A stretch of DNA of 64,000 bases, from the NCBI GenBank assembly GCA_963676095.1, contig OY781040.1:930001-994000 (forward strand), written 5' to 3'. The stretch comes from G963676095 sp963676095 (GTDB lineage: Bacteria; Bacteroidota; Bacteroidia; Bacteroidales; Prolixibacteraceae). Shown here one piece after another: positions 27,371 to 37,166 of the stretch. A model generated the notes under the pieces. The model made no database searches. It saw only the letters and a program-made list of their open reading frames with translations, and was not told the origin of the DNA. Numbering within the stretch: the stretch's first letter is position 1; every line of letters begins with the position of its first letter. The translations under genes were made by a program, and so were the position numbers.

Positions 27371-28751
27371 TTTCCAACTTATCACGCTTAAAACCCAAAA
27401 CCTCGAGCCCGTGTCGCACATCTTTGTTTTTCATAAACAGGTTCCAAAGCAACCCCGTTCTGTAATTTTCAATCATTACAGGGATAGGCCCCTGATCAAT
27501 GGCCAGATACCTGGGTGTAAACCAGTTATAGGAATCACTGTAGGCATCGTAAGGTCCGTATTTCCCGATCAGTGAATCGGCTTTCAGATAGAGATATTTC
27601 AGAAATTGCATGGATTCCCTCGGAGTATAGGGAAAAGACGATAAAGCAGCCGTTGGAGAAATCACGCCAAGATCGTCCCCCGGGTGGTGACCTGCATATC
27701 CGTTTATGGAATAGCTGGATGTCAGTCCCCACTGCTCCTTGCCATAACCTTTATATCCTTCAGGATTATCAAGAGCGTACCGGTAATTGATCAAGGCATG
27801 GTTCCGGGTAACCTTCCAGTAGTCGCCATACTTATCAGACAACCCCTCCGGATCAAGTCCAAGATATGAGTAATGGGCCCAGAACAACGGCCCTACCGGA
27901 TCATTGCTGTGTTCATAATGATCGAGTACGGTGTGAAGGCCATAATAAACGGTATCACGGGTGATTGCCCCTCCCCTGGCCCATCCCTGGTCATATACTT
28001 CCGGTTTTATCGGGTAAGTCGGTGACGAAGCTGCCAGGATATACATAATCAGGCATTCGTTATAACCACCCACCGGGAAATTCATATCCCAGGCATAATC
28101 AGGCGACCAGTGCCAGTAAAGCACATTTTTACCCCCTTTTGTATACCAGTTCCACTCTACGCCTTTCCATAAAGTTTCAATATCATTCACCAGCCGTTGT
28201 TCTGCCTCGTTCCCATTTCTGAAATATTCAGCTACCGTCAGCAATCCCTGCATCATGAAGGCTGTTTCGACGAGGTCTCCCCCATCGTCTTTCGGGCTGA
28301 ATGGCTTAACCTTTCCTGTCGGCTCCATCCAATGAGGCCAGGCTCCGTGGAACCGGTCAGCCTTTCCGAGAAAAGCCACTATTTTCTGATAGCGTTCCAA
28401 AGCCTGCTCCCTCGAAATAAATCCTCTTTCCACCCCGACAAGAATCGCCATAACGCCAAACCCCGACCCACCCAGGGTAACCACGTTCTGATCATGTTCC
28501 GGGTAAATTCCATCCATATGGATCCGTTCCCTGGCCATACCTGAACCCGGTTCAGCACCTGACCAGAAGTATTCAAAAGTCTGTTTTTGCACCGTATCGA
28601 GCAATGCTTCTTCTTCACCGGAGAACGTTACATGCTCAACAATACTGTCCTGATCTCCTGTTTTCTGTTTTTCTGCAGGCTTGCCACCATTGCACCCTGA
28701 GAAAAAGGGTGCAACGGACAACAATACCAATATCCAATATCTGATCTTCAT
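27357..28751 (-). CDS. GH144-type glucoamylase-family lipoprotein (probable endo-beta-1,2-glucanase), first of pair
   Basis: The 464-residue protein has a lipoprotein signal (LLSVAPFFSGCNGG) and the same barrel blocks as its neighbour: GGSGFGVMAILVGVERGFIS, FHGAWPHWMEPTGK, YWHWSPDYAWD, WGLTSSYSIN and VISPTAALSSFPYTPRES. It is probably an outer-membrane-anchored enzyme that cuts beta-1,2-glucan into sophoro-oligosaccharides. It starts 61 bp after the SusD stop. Two paralogues in tandem suggest a division of labour, for example surface and periplasm, but both have lipoprotein signals, so I cannot assign locations. Confidence 0.88.
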   Translation of the reverse strand: MKIRYWILVLLSVAPFFSGCNGGKPAEKQKTGDQDSIVEHVTFSGEEEALLDTVQKQTFEYFWSGAEPGSGMARERIHMDGIYPEHDQNVVTLGGSGFGVMAILVGVERGFISREQALERYQKIVAFLGKADRFHGAWPHWMEPTGKVKPFSPKDDGGDLVETAFMMQGLLTVAEYFRNGNEAEQRLVNDIETLWKGVEWNWYTKGGKNVLYWHWSPDYAWDMNFPVGGYNECLIMYILAASSPTYPIKPEVYDQGWARGGAITRDTVYYGLHTVLDHYEHSNDPVGPLFWAHYSYLGLDPEGLSDKYGDYWKVTRNHALINYRYALDNPEGYKGYGKEQWGLTSSYSINGYAGHHPGDDLGVISPTAALSSFPYTPRESMQFLKYLYLKADSLIGKYGPYDAYSDSYNWFTPRYLAIDQGPIPVMIENYRTGLLWNLFMKNKDVRHGLEVLGFKRDKLENDQE

Positions 28752-28812
28752 ATTCTCTTTTTTAACAAGGAAACCTGGACATATAAACCGGCCAGGTATC
28801 CGTCAGACGTTA

Positions 28813-30240
28813 CTACCAGCCCGGATTTTGTTCCATTTCAGGTGTTTCAAGCAATTGTTCTTCCGGAATCGGAAAAAGCTCGTGCTTTCCTGTTACAAAA
28901 GTCTTTCCAGCAGCCTCCATTGCTGATGCGACCTGACCTGTACGGACGAGGTCAAACCAGCGGTCATGTTCGAAAGCAAGCTCAAGACGGCGTTCGTGCC
29001 AGATAGCTGTCCTCAGCCCGTCCTGGTCTGTTGTTGTAATATCATCCAGATCGACACGTTCACGTACTGTGTTCAGGGCATCCAGTGCTTCCTGTGTTTT
29101 ACCAAGTTCATTGGCAGCTTCCGCAAAAATCAGATAAACTTCGCCAAGGCGCAGGTAACGGATATTCTTGTCGGTATCATCCGCTCCGGCGTCAGCGCTT
29201 GAATAGGCTTTGTAGTTATACCTGGGGTTTTCCACCGCTGAATCGACGTAACGCCCGTCCCAAAGGGTTTCACCTGCAAAAATGATCGTGGCGTCACGTC
29301 GTATGGCATCGCCCGAATCATTATAATCGTCGAGCAAATCTTCAGAAGGGACATTGAATCCCCAGCCCCATCCGCTGGTACCACGGGCCCCCTGGGTCTG
29401 CGAATACTGCTGGACTCCATGGGCGGTAGACTCACCTCGGGCCTGAAATTCGAAGATCGATTCAGTACCGTTCTCGGTAGAAGCCCGCCAGATGGTGGCA
29501 TAATCGGATTCCAGCCCATATTCGCCCGAAGTAAGGACAGTATCGGCATACGCATAAGCATTCGCCCAATCTTCCTGGTAAAGATAAACTTTCGACAGCA
29601 ATGCCTGGGCTGCCCCTTTCGTTGCACGGCCAAGATCATCTGAACTATATTCACTTTTTAAAGGCAAATCCTGTATGGCGTCCAGCAAATCCTGCTCGAT
29701 ATAGGCATAGACATCGGCCACAGAAGCCCTTGTTCCGAGATCTTCAGACTGAATCGGTACAGCTCCCCATCCCCTGACGAGGTAAAAATAATTAAGGGCC
29801 CTCAAGAATTTGCATTCCCCGATCAGACGGTTTTTGTAATCTTCATCAGTCAGTCCGTAGTCTTCGGTATATTCAATAGCTTGCGTGGCCCGTCCGATCG
29901 ATTTATACCAATGTTCCCACATCTCCTCAACCGAACCGGACGAACTGGTATAAGTCAGGTCGTCAAGCACATCCTTATCCGATCCTGTATCAGAGGCAGA
30001 ACTTCCTTTATCTGCATTGTCCGAGATGATTTCAGTAATACCAAGATATGAAAAAGCATAAGCCCAGTCGGTAAACATCCCGTACACTCCATTCACAAAC
30101 ATTTCGGGATCGTATACCTCCTCACTGTCACCGGCTTCCACTGTTTCCTGTGAATTGACATCCAGAAAACCTTTGTCATCGCAGCCCGTGAACATCGTAA
30201 TCAGTACCACGGACAGCATGCTTATATATATTTTCTTCAT
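28813..30240 (-). CDS. SusD/RagB family surface lipoprotein of the GH144 locus
   Basis: The 475-residue protein has a lipoprotein signal (MLSVVLITMFTGCDDKG) and the SusD fold with conserved segments RALNYFYLVRGWGAVP (about 118-135), LLSKVYLYQEDWANAYAYAD and the C-terminal ELFPIPEEQLLETPEMEQNP. It should cap the SusC-like pore 20 bp upstream and bind the glucan. The gene is the second of the five-gene locus. Confidence 0.95.
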   Translation of the reverse strand: MKKIYISMLSVVLITMFTGCDDKGFLDVNSQETVEAGDSEEVYDPEMFVNGVYGMFTDWAYAFSYLGITEIISDNADKGSSASDTGSDKDVLDDLTYTSSSGSVEEMWEHWYKSIGRATQAIEYTEDYGLTDEDYKNRLIGECKFLRALNYFYLVRGWGAVPIQSEDLGTRASVADVYAYIEQDLLDAIQDLPLKSEYSSDDLGRATKGAAQALLSKVYLYQEDWANAYAYADTVLTSGEYGLESDYATIWRASTENGTESIFEFQARGESTAHGVQQYSQTQGARGTSGWGWGFNVPSEDLLDDYNDSGDAIRRDATIIFAGETLWDGRYVDSAVENPRYNYKAYSSADAGADDTDKNIRYLRLGEVYLIFAEAANELGKTQEALDALNTVRERVDLDDITTTDQDGLRTAIWHERRLELAFEHDRWFDLVRTGQVASAMEAAGKTFVTGKHELFPIPEEQLLETPEMEQNPGW

Positions 30241-30259
30241 AATTTATCGTTTGAACATA

Positions 30260-33200
30260 TTAAAACTGAATATTTACCCCTAAAATGAAATTCCTGGTCG
30301 TCGGATATGCTGAAAGCTCGACACCTGCTGTACCACTCGGATCTCCATCCGAACTAATCTCCGGAGTAAAGCCCGAATACTTGGTAAACATGAAAGGGTT
30401 CTGGGCCGTGAAGTAAACTCTCAGTTTCGAAGAATAATTTAAAATATTATTGAGGGTATATCCCAATGTCAGGTTATTGATCCTGAAAAAACCCCCGTTT
30501 TCCAGATAATAACTTGAAGCGTACGAGTCCCTGGCAGCTCCCGGATTTTTATTCGTGGAACCATCTCCTGTCCATCTGTTTTTATACGTATCGTAGGCAA
30601 TATTTTCGCCCCCATTGATCCGGGTTCCTTTTAGCGCATTGTAAACCTTATTCCCTCCAACACCGTAACCATCAACACTGAAGTCAAATTTTTTATAATC
30701 GACTCCCAGGTGGACACCATAAGTATAAGTAGGAACATAAGACCCGAAATATTTCTTATCCTGCGTATCGATCGAGCCGTCGCCATTCTGGTCCTTGTAC
30801 CTCAGGTAGCCTGGCAGCGGAGAACCCAAATGAGTATTTTCGTCAATTTCGTCCTGGTTTTGCCAAACCCCGTCAGCTTCGTACATCCACCAGGCATAAA
30901 GGGGCTGTCCATCTTCCAGTCGTTTGGTAATCTGCCCATTACTCAGGTCCCCGCCGGTATCTCCGTCATAACCTGAATCTACATCTTTAACTATATTCTT
31001 GTTATGAGAGTAATTGGCACTTACTTCATATTTCAGATCTTTGGAAATATTGTCTTTCCATGACAGCATCAACTCGATACCGGTATTAACCACTTTCGCA
31101 CCATGAGCATAATAATCATCAGAATATTCAGAATCCAGCGTCGGCGAAACATACAGGATTGCATTCGTGTTTGTTTTGTTGTAATAATCGAAGCTTCCCG
31201 ACAGCTTATAATCAAGAAGGTTAAAATCGGTACCAATGCTCCACTCACGGGTAACCTCCCAGGATAGACCGACAGCCGGGGTACCATAGGCAGCGCCATA
31301 AACAAGGTCCTGATCCGGACCGAAAACATAATTGTAATCGCTACTCCCTGTTGCTGTCAGGATCTGGGATACATTTAACGGAACATCCTGGTTCCCGAGT
31401 TTTCCCCAGCTTGCCCTCAGCTTCAGGAAATTGATATAATCAAACCCTTTGAAGAAATTTTCCTTTGAAATAGTCCAGCCCAAGCCTACTGACGGAAAGG
31501 TTCCCCAGTAATCGCCGCTGTCTTTAAATTTACTGGATCCATCTCTGCGGACAGTGGCAGTAAGATAATACTTGTTGTCGAAATCATACTGGACACGGCC
31601 AAAATAGGAAGCCAAAGCCGTTGGCGTATAGGAAGTTTCAGAAATCTCCTTCTCATAATCATCGGATGCCAGGTTAATATTCCAGTACTGGCGCTTGGAC
31701 GGCACATCATAACCGGTTGCAGCCATGGTATTGCCAATATCCGTCTTTTCCCTTGAAGCCCCCAGAGTCGCCACGACATGATGTTTATTGAAATTTTTGG
31801 AGAAAGTCAGGAAGTTTTCCCAGCTCCATCTCAGTGTTTCCACTTTTGTAATTGCCAAACTGTTATCAGCATAAGTGGTAACGCCGGAATTGGCTTCCTT
31901 CAACGCTTCGAATTCGTCTTCTGTCCGGGTAGGATCGGCGTTCAGCCAAGCATTTTTTATGTCATCAAAATTCCTCACATTTGAATAATACTTGGTTGCA
32001 CCAAACCGCGAATTAAATTTAAGGAAGCCCGTTAATTTCAATTCTGCTTCCAGTCCCCCCTGTAAAGTCAGCGTTTTATCAACTTCATCGGTATTGTCAA
32101 CCGTAAATACGGGGTTCCCGATCGAGTTGAGAGTACCTACAGACTCTCCGGAATTAGCTTCATATGTAACCACACCGGTTGTCGTATTGACAAAAGGCAT
32201 CCCGTAACGACCATTATCATACTTGACCGGGACCAGCGGCGACTGGCGATAAGCTTCATTAAACGCACCAAGCGGTTTCGGACGTTCTTTTGTAAACGAA
32301 ATATTCATATTCTGCGAAATCTTCAAACGGTCCCCGAATAGTTTATACACATTATTATTACGGATGGTGGAACGGGTGAAGGTCTGTTCGTCAAGCAGTC
32401 CGTCTTCTGAATAAAGATTATAACTAAAGAAATAATCGACATTATCGCTTCCGCCTGACAGTGAAACAACATTATTATTAAAATGTCCGAGATCTGTCAG
32501 TTCTTTATACCAGTCGGTATTATACGATTGCTTCGAGGCATCGGCCAGCGTCCAGTCTTCGCCTAATGCGTCCTGGTTTTCATTGAAATATTCGATGTAT
32601 TGAGAAGCATTGGCCATTTTTACCTGGTTCAGCATACTTTTTATCCCGGCATAAGAATCGACGGAAATCTTTGATTTTCCGGCTTTTCCTTTCTTCGTCG
32701 TGATCAAAATAACGCCATTTGCAGCCCGCACCCCGTAGATGGAAGCGGAAGAGGCATCTTTCAGGATATCCATCGACACGATATCGGAAGGGCTGATGTT
32801 GTCAATATTATCTGCCGGGAAACCGTCAACAATATACAGCGGGTTACGCCCGCCAAGAGCTGTTCCCAGACCGCGAACAATAACAGTCGGCGAACTTCCC
32901 GGCTCATCACTGTTAATAATATTAATGCCGGAAACTTTTCCCTGGATCGCTTGCGTTGCACTTAATGAAGGCTGTTTCACGATTTGTCCAGAGTCGACAC
33001 TCCCGATGGCGCCGGTCAGGTCGGCCTTCTTCTGTGTTCCATACCCTACAACAACCACCTCATCGACACCGAAAACTTCACTTTTCATGTTTACGTTAAT
33101 CCTGCTTTTCCCGGCTACCGGTATCTCCTGTGTCTGATAGCCCACAAAGCTGAGCACAAGCGTGGAGTTTCCCCTGGTTTGTAATGTATAGTTGCCATCG

Positions 33201-33364
33201 GCATCTGTAATAGTACCGTTTTGCGTACCCTTTTCCAGCACAGTTACCCCCGGCAACCCCTGGTTCGTTTCATCGGTTACTTTACCTGTTACCGTAACAT
33301 TTTGTTGCGCATAGGCAAAAGTGACCGATAAAAAAAGAAAGAATAAAATCTTAATTTTTTTCAT
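30260..33364 (-). CDS. SusC/RagA-type TonB-linked outer-membrane transporter of the GH144 locus
   Basis: The 1034-residue protein has a signal peptide (FFLFLSVTFAYAQ), a carboxypeptidase-regulatory-like domain (about 25-95; GVTVLEKGTQNGTITDADGN), a TonB-box-like VDEVVVVGYGTQKKADLTG, the SusC plug signature (DIVSMDILKDASSASIYG) and a barrel ending in FILGVNIQF. No STN domain is present, so unlike the receptor at 15206 it is not built for FecR signalling. That matches the presence of a divergent one-component regulator at 33710. It heads the minus-strand locus. Confidence 0.96.
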   Translation of the reverse strand: MKKIKILFFLFLSVTFAYAQQNVTVTGKVTDETNQGLPGVTVLEKGTQNGTITDADGNYTLQTRGNSTLVLSFVGYQTQEIPVAGKSRINVNMKSEVFGVDEVVVVGYGTQKKADLTGAIGSVDSGQIVKQPSLSATQAIQGKVSGINIINSDEPGSSPTVIVRGLGTALGGRNPLYIVDGFPADNIDNISPSDIVSMDILKDASSASIYGVRAANGVILITTKKGKAGKSKISVDSYAGIKSMLNQVKMANASQYIEYFNENQDALGEDWTLADASKQSYNTDWYKELTDLGHFNNNVVSLSGGSDNVDYFFSYNLYSEDGLLDEQTFTRSTIRNNNVYKLFGDRLKISQNMNISFTKERPKPLGAFNEAYRQSPLVPVKYDNGRYGMPFVNTTTGVVTYEANSGESVGTLNSIGNPVFTVDNTDEVDKTLTLQGGLEAELKLTGFLKFNSRFGATKYYSNVRNFDDIKNAWLNADPTRTEDEFEALKEANSGVTTYADNSLAITKVETLRWSWENFLTFSKNFNKHHVVATLGASREKTDIGNTMAATGYDVPSKRQYWNINLASDDYEKEISETSYTPTALASYFGRVQYDFDNKYYLTATVRRDGSSKFKDSGDYWGTFPSVGLGWTISKENFFKGFDYINFLKLRASWGKLGNQDVPLNVSQILTATGSSDYNYVFGPDQDLVYGAAYGTPAVGLSWEVTREWSIGTDFNLLDYKLSGSFDYYNKTNTNAILYVSPTLDSEYSDDYYAHGAKVVNTGIELMLSWKDNISKDLKYEVSANYSHNKNIVKDVDSGYDGDTGGDLSNGQITKRLEDGQPLYAWWMYEADGVWQNQDEIDENTHLGSPLPGYLRYKDQNGDGSIDTQDKKYFGSYVPTYTYGVHLGVDYKKFDFSVDGYGVGGNKVYNALKGTRINGGENIAYDTYKNRWTGDGSTNKNPGAARDSYASSYYLENGGFFRINNLTLGYTLNNILNYSSKLRVYFTAQNPFMFTKYSGFTPEISSDGDPSGTAGVELSAYPTTRNFILGVNIQF

Positions 33365-33570
33365 AGTTCATTTTTTTGAATCAGTATGGACGCTAAAATA
33401 TGGTGGCAACTCTTCCGGATAAAGCAAACCGGTACATCATTAATTCTCATGGCACAATGAAGTAGATTTTTGAACTCATCATTTATACATCATCCACATC
33501 CAGCATAGAATTAAAATTCTTATAATCAACAATTTTACAAAGAATAAAAAATGTAAATTTCTTATTTCCG

Positions 33571-33596
33571 CACGATATGATGTACAACATATCGTG
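33571..33596. promoter_or_regulatory. Near-perfect 26-bp palindrome between the GH144 locus and its regulator
   Basis: cacgatatg (33571-33579) and catatcgtg (33588-33596) flank the inner palindrome tgtaca; only one base pair breaks the 26-bp symmetry. It lies 207 bp before the SusC start on one side and 114 bp before the regulator ATG on the other, inside the 345-bp divergent gap 33365-33709. A dimeric operator is inferred. I see no clear TAnnTTTG box in the gap. Confidence 0.7.
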
Positions 33597-33709
33597 TGGA
33601 AAAAGTCACAACACACAACTTTTAATACAAAAAAAGGCGTTCCTTTGCATCCAATAAAGGAAAATAAGACATTAAACACCTTTACCAGGCATGTCATAAA
33701 CGTTAATCA

Positions 33710-36538
33710 ATGTCGATTTTTAGAAAAATCCCGGGAACTTTATTCACAATCCTGATATTTATCCTGAGTAGTCAGCAATCTTATCCCCGGAACCTGTCGG
33801 GGGGAATTAAAAACTTCAGTAAAGCAGAATACCAGGCAGCCAGCCAAAACTGGTCTGTAAGCAGTGGAAAAGACGGATTCATGTATTTTGCGAACAACAA
33901 GGGGCTGCTCGAATTCGACGGCGTTACATGGAAACTATACAAACTTCCTAACGAAACCATTATGAGAGCAGTTTTTGCTGAAAGCGACAGTCTCATTTAT
34001 ACCAGCGGGTACAAGGAGATGGGCTACTGGAAAAGAAGCAAGAACGGCGACCTTTCATACCATTCGCTCAATCCGCTGGTAAAAAACTTTTTCACAAAAA
34101 ACGAGGAGTTCTGGAACATCGCCTCACTGAATAATGCTATTTACTTCCATTCCTTCAACAGGATTATTATTTATAAGAACAACTCGGCAATCCCCGTCGA
34201 TCTTCCAGATTTTACCTATACCATGCATAAGGTAAGAGATAAAATTCTGGTTTCGGTGAAGGACCGCGGAATTTATCAGATCACAAACAACAAAGCGGAA
34301 CCTTATATTACAGATCCGTTTTTTAAAAACAAGACCATCCGTTTCCTGCTCCCCTGGAAAGAGGATCAGATCATGATTGGGACTGTTGCAAACGGGATTG
34401 TTATCTGGGATGGGGCCCGGCTTCATAAATGGCACCCGGAAATGGCTTCCTACTTTAAAGAAAAAGAACCGAACAGGGCATATTTCACCTCAACCGGAGA
34501 CCTGGTACTGGGGACGATCCTGGACGGGATCCTGATCTTTGACAAGGAAGAAAACCTCAAAAGCCACTTTAATATAACCAACGGGCTACAAAATAATACA
34601 ATCCTCGGCATAGCGACTGACCAGTTCAATAATATCTGGCTCTCCCTCGACAGTGGGATTGACTTTATCGCATCCTCCCCGATGAAAGGTATAAGGATCG
34701 AAAACATTCCCAATATCGGGGCTGTTTACTCCGCTGCTATTTTTGAAGGAAAAATCTATCTGGGAACAAACCAGGGACTATTTGCCAAAGATCTTTCGGC
34801 CCCGGAGGAAAAATATAAACTGCTCCCGGGAACCCAAGGACAAATATGGGATTGCAAAATAATAGACAATCACTTTTTTGCCAGCCACAACGACGGGACC
34901 ATAACAGTAGAACAAGGAAAAGCCGTTTTTATTTCAAAAACCTCAGGTGGGTTTTCCATCAGGCAAGACACAAAAAGCAAATTTTTGATACAGGCTACTT
35001 ATTCCCAGATGTCAGCTTTCCGGAAAGAAAACGGCCACTATGTTCTGGACCACGTAATCGACGGCTTTTATGACCTGATCAGGTATATCGAGATCGACCA
35101 TCTGGGAAACATCTGGGCGGGACATATGCACCGGGGCGTTTATAAAATCCAACTGGACGATAAAAGGAGAAAAGTTGTCAGTCAAAAGTATTACGGAGAA
35201 AACTCAGTTTTCAGGAAAGACCGTTCCATTCATGTTTTCAAAGTCGAAAACCGGATTGTTTTCACCACCCGGGAAAAACTATTCACTTACGATGACTTAA
35301 ACGATTCGATCATTCCTTATTCTTTTCTGAACAACCGTCTGGGCAGTTACGCCAGGGCGCACCGCATTATTGAAGCGGGCAACCATTATTACTGGTTTAT
35401 TACAGACGACCGGTTCGCCCTGTTTCACATTCACAATAATGAGGTAACGCTGGTAAAGGCATATCCGGTTTCAATCTTTAAGAATAATCCGCTCATCGAT
35501 GAATATGAAAATATTTATCCCATTTCGGACAAAAAAGCGATCCTGTGCCTGGAAAACGGGATTGCCTGGCTCGATGCATCGGTATCAGACAAGCCTGGAA
35601 TAATTTCGAAGTTTGCGCCCAGGCTGCGGGAGCTTGACATCATCAACAAAAGGGATGAAGGAATAAACAAAATTCCTCAGCAGGATTACCTGAAAATTGA
35701 TTACCGCCACAACAATATCCTCGTAAGATATGCTTTCCCTTTTTATACGAATGAACCGGTCTTCTACCAGGCCTATTTGAAAGGGATCTCCCAGGACTGG
35801 TCAGAAAAGTCGTCAAAACCGGTTTTCCGCTTCGACAGGCTTCCTGCCGGAATTTATCAACTCCAAGTAAAAGCATCGGACATCTGGGGCAACGAAAGCA
35901 TGGTCAATACCCAAACAATTGAGGTACTGCCCCCCTGGTACCAGACAACCCTGGCCAGACTTGGATATGCCTTTGTCCTCATCTTCATTTTGCTGATGTT
36001 CCGGAACTGGGGCATCAGGCAAACCCAAAGGAAAGAAAAAGAAGAACGCGAGAAAAAGGAAAAAGAGTTAATCAGGCTACGGAACGAAAAGCTCAATGCT
36101 GAAATTTCCCATAAAAGCGAGGAGCTGGCCAATTCAACCATGTCGATTATTAAAAAGAATGAGTTTCTGCTGGATCTGAAACGGATCGTTATTGAGCAAA
36201 AAGAACAACTCGGGTCGAGGTACCCTGATAAATATCATCAGCACATCCTGTCCAAGATCGATGATAACATTTCGAGCAGCGACGACTGGAAACTTTTCGA
36301 GACGAACTTCGAACGGGCCCATGAACAGTTTTTGAAAAAAATGAAGGACGACTTTCCTGATCTGACGGCTAAAGACCTCCGGCTTTGCGCCTACCTCAGG
36401 ATGAACCTTTCATCAAAGGAAATCGCCCCCTTGCTGGGCATCTCTGTGCGGGGCGTTGAGAACCACCGCTACAGGCTCCGGAAAAAAATAGGACTTGAAC
36501 ACGATGACAACCTGATTGACCTGATTATTAAATACTAG
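33710..36538 (+). CDS. Membrane-bound one-component regulator: beta-propeller, Y_Y_Y domain and LuxR-type HTH
   Basis: The 942-residue protein has a signal or anchor (about 1-25), two-component-regulator-type propeller repeats (about 40-660; for example IWLSLDSGI and GNIWAGHMHRGVYKI), a Y_Y_Y domain (about 685-740), a transmembrane helix (about 748-766), a charged coiled coil (about 768-810) and a C-terminal helix-turn-helix (about 880-935; LSSKEIAPLLGISVRGVENH). It lacks a histidine kinase core, so it is a sensor fused directly to its DNA-binding domain. Divergent placement makes it the likely activator of the GH144 locus, sensing a glucan fragment in the periplasm. Confidence 0.9.
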   Translation: MSIFRKIPGTLFTILIFILSSQQSYPRNLSGGIKNFSKAEYQAASQNWSVSSGKDGFMYFANNKGLLEFDGVTWKLYKLPNETIMRAVFAESDSLIYTSGYKEMGYWKRSKNGDLSYHSLNPLVKNFFTKNEEFWNIASLNNAIYFHSFNRIIIYKNNSAIPVDLPDFTYTMHKVRDKILVSVKDRGIYQITNNKAEPYITDPFFKNKTIRFLLPWKEDQIMIGTVANGIVIWDGARLHKWHPEMASYFKEKEPNRAYFTSTGDLVLGTILDGILIFDKEENLKSHFNITNGLQNNTILGIATDQFNNIWLSLDSGIDFIASSPMKGIRIENIPNIGAVYSAAIFEGKIYLGTNQGLFAKDLSAPEEKYKLLPGTQGQIWDCKIIDNHFFASHNDGTITVEQGKAVFISKTSGGFSIRQDTKSKFLIQATYSQMSAFRKENGHYVLDHVIDGFYDLIRYIEIDHLGNIWAGHMHRGVYKIQLDDKRRKVVSQKYYGENSVFRKDRSIHVFKVENRIVFTTREKLFTYDDLNDSIIPYSFLNNRLGSYARAHRIIEAGNHYYWFITDDRFALFHIHNNEVTLVKAYPVSIFKNNPLIDEYENIYPISDKKAILCLENGIAWLDASVSDKPGIISKFAPRLRELDIINKRDEGINKIPQQDYLKIDYRHNNILVRYAFPFYTNEPVFYQAYLKGISQDWSEKSSKPVFRFDRLPAGIYQLQVKASDIWGNESMVNTQTIEVLPPWYQTTLARLGYAFVLIFILLMFRNWGIRQTQRKEKEEREKKEKELIRLRNEKLNAEISHKSEELANSTMSIIKKNEFLLDLKRIVIEQKEQLGSRYPDKYHQHILSKIDDNISSSDDWKLFETNFERAHEQFLKKMKDDFPDLTAKDLRLCAYLRMNLSSKEIAPLLGISVRGVENHRYRLRKKIGLEHDDNLIDLIIKY

Positions 36539-36565
36539 ACGATAAAATTCCCCCGCATCTGTTAA

Positions 36566-36940
36566 ATAGAAACGCATCCGTTCTATCAACGTCACGAGGA
36601 TCATAAATTTCTCAACGAAAACGGAATACAGATAGAATCCTGGGCTCCTCTTGCCGAAGGCAGAAATGATTTCTTTACCAATGAAGTGCTGGCTACCATC
36701 GGTAAAAAGTATGGGAAATCAATAGCACAGGTAACGCTTCGCTGGATGATCCAACGGGATGTTGTTGTCATCCCGAAGTCAGTTAATAAAGAGCGTATTA
36801 TTGAAAATTTCGATGTTTTCAATTTTGAGCTTTCCGAAGATGATATGGACACCATCCAAGCACTCGACACAAAGAAGAGTTTGTTTTTTAGCCACCGTGA
36901 TCCTGAGATCATCAAGTGGTTTTCGACAATGATTAAATAA
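36566..36940 (+). pseudogene. 5'-truncated aldo/keto reductase relic
   Basis: From 36566 the frame reads IETHPFYQRHEDHKFLNE, then IQIESWAPLAEGR and AQVTLRWMIQRDVVVIPKS, up to the stop at 36940. These are the last roughly 125 residues of an AKR5-type aldo/keto reductase. The N-terminal half, with the catalytic Asp/Tyr/Lys/His tetrad, is absent; a stop codon lies directly upstream. A later ATG at 36686 would give 84 residues but no active site. It lies 25 bp after the regulator gene. Confidence 0.85.
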
Positions 36941-37166
36941 TAATTAATTGGTAATATTATGGAAACATTTGTTACAAAACATACTGATCTTAACCTTTAA
37001 GTAAGGGCAAATTTTTTATTTTGTTATACTTTTATCCGATTATTTTGAAAGAATGATACCCGGACATTAAATATCCAGATCATGGTGCTGTTCTTTCTCT
37101 TTTAAATTTAACTTTTGGCAACTTCTTAACAAAACACTAAAAAAACAACCTATAAAGAATCAACTA

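Noticed and set aside
36686..36940. 84-codon aldo/keto reductase gene
   Set aside because: Homologous sequence begins upstream without a start and the catalytic half is missing, so it is called a pseudogene.
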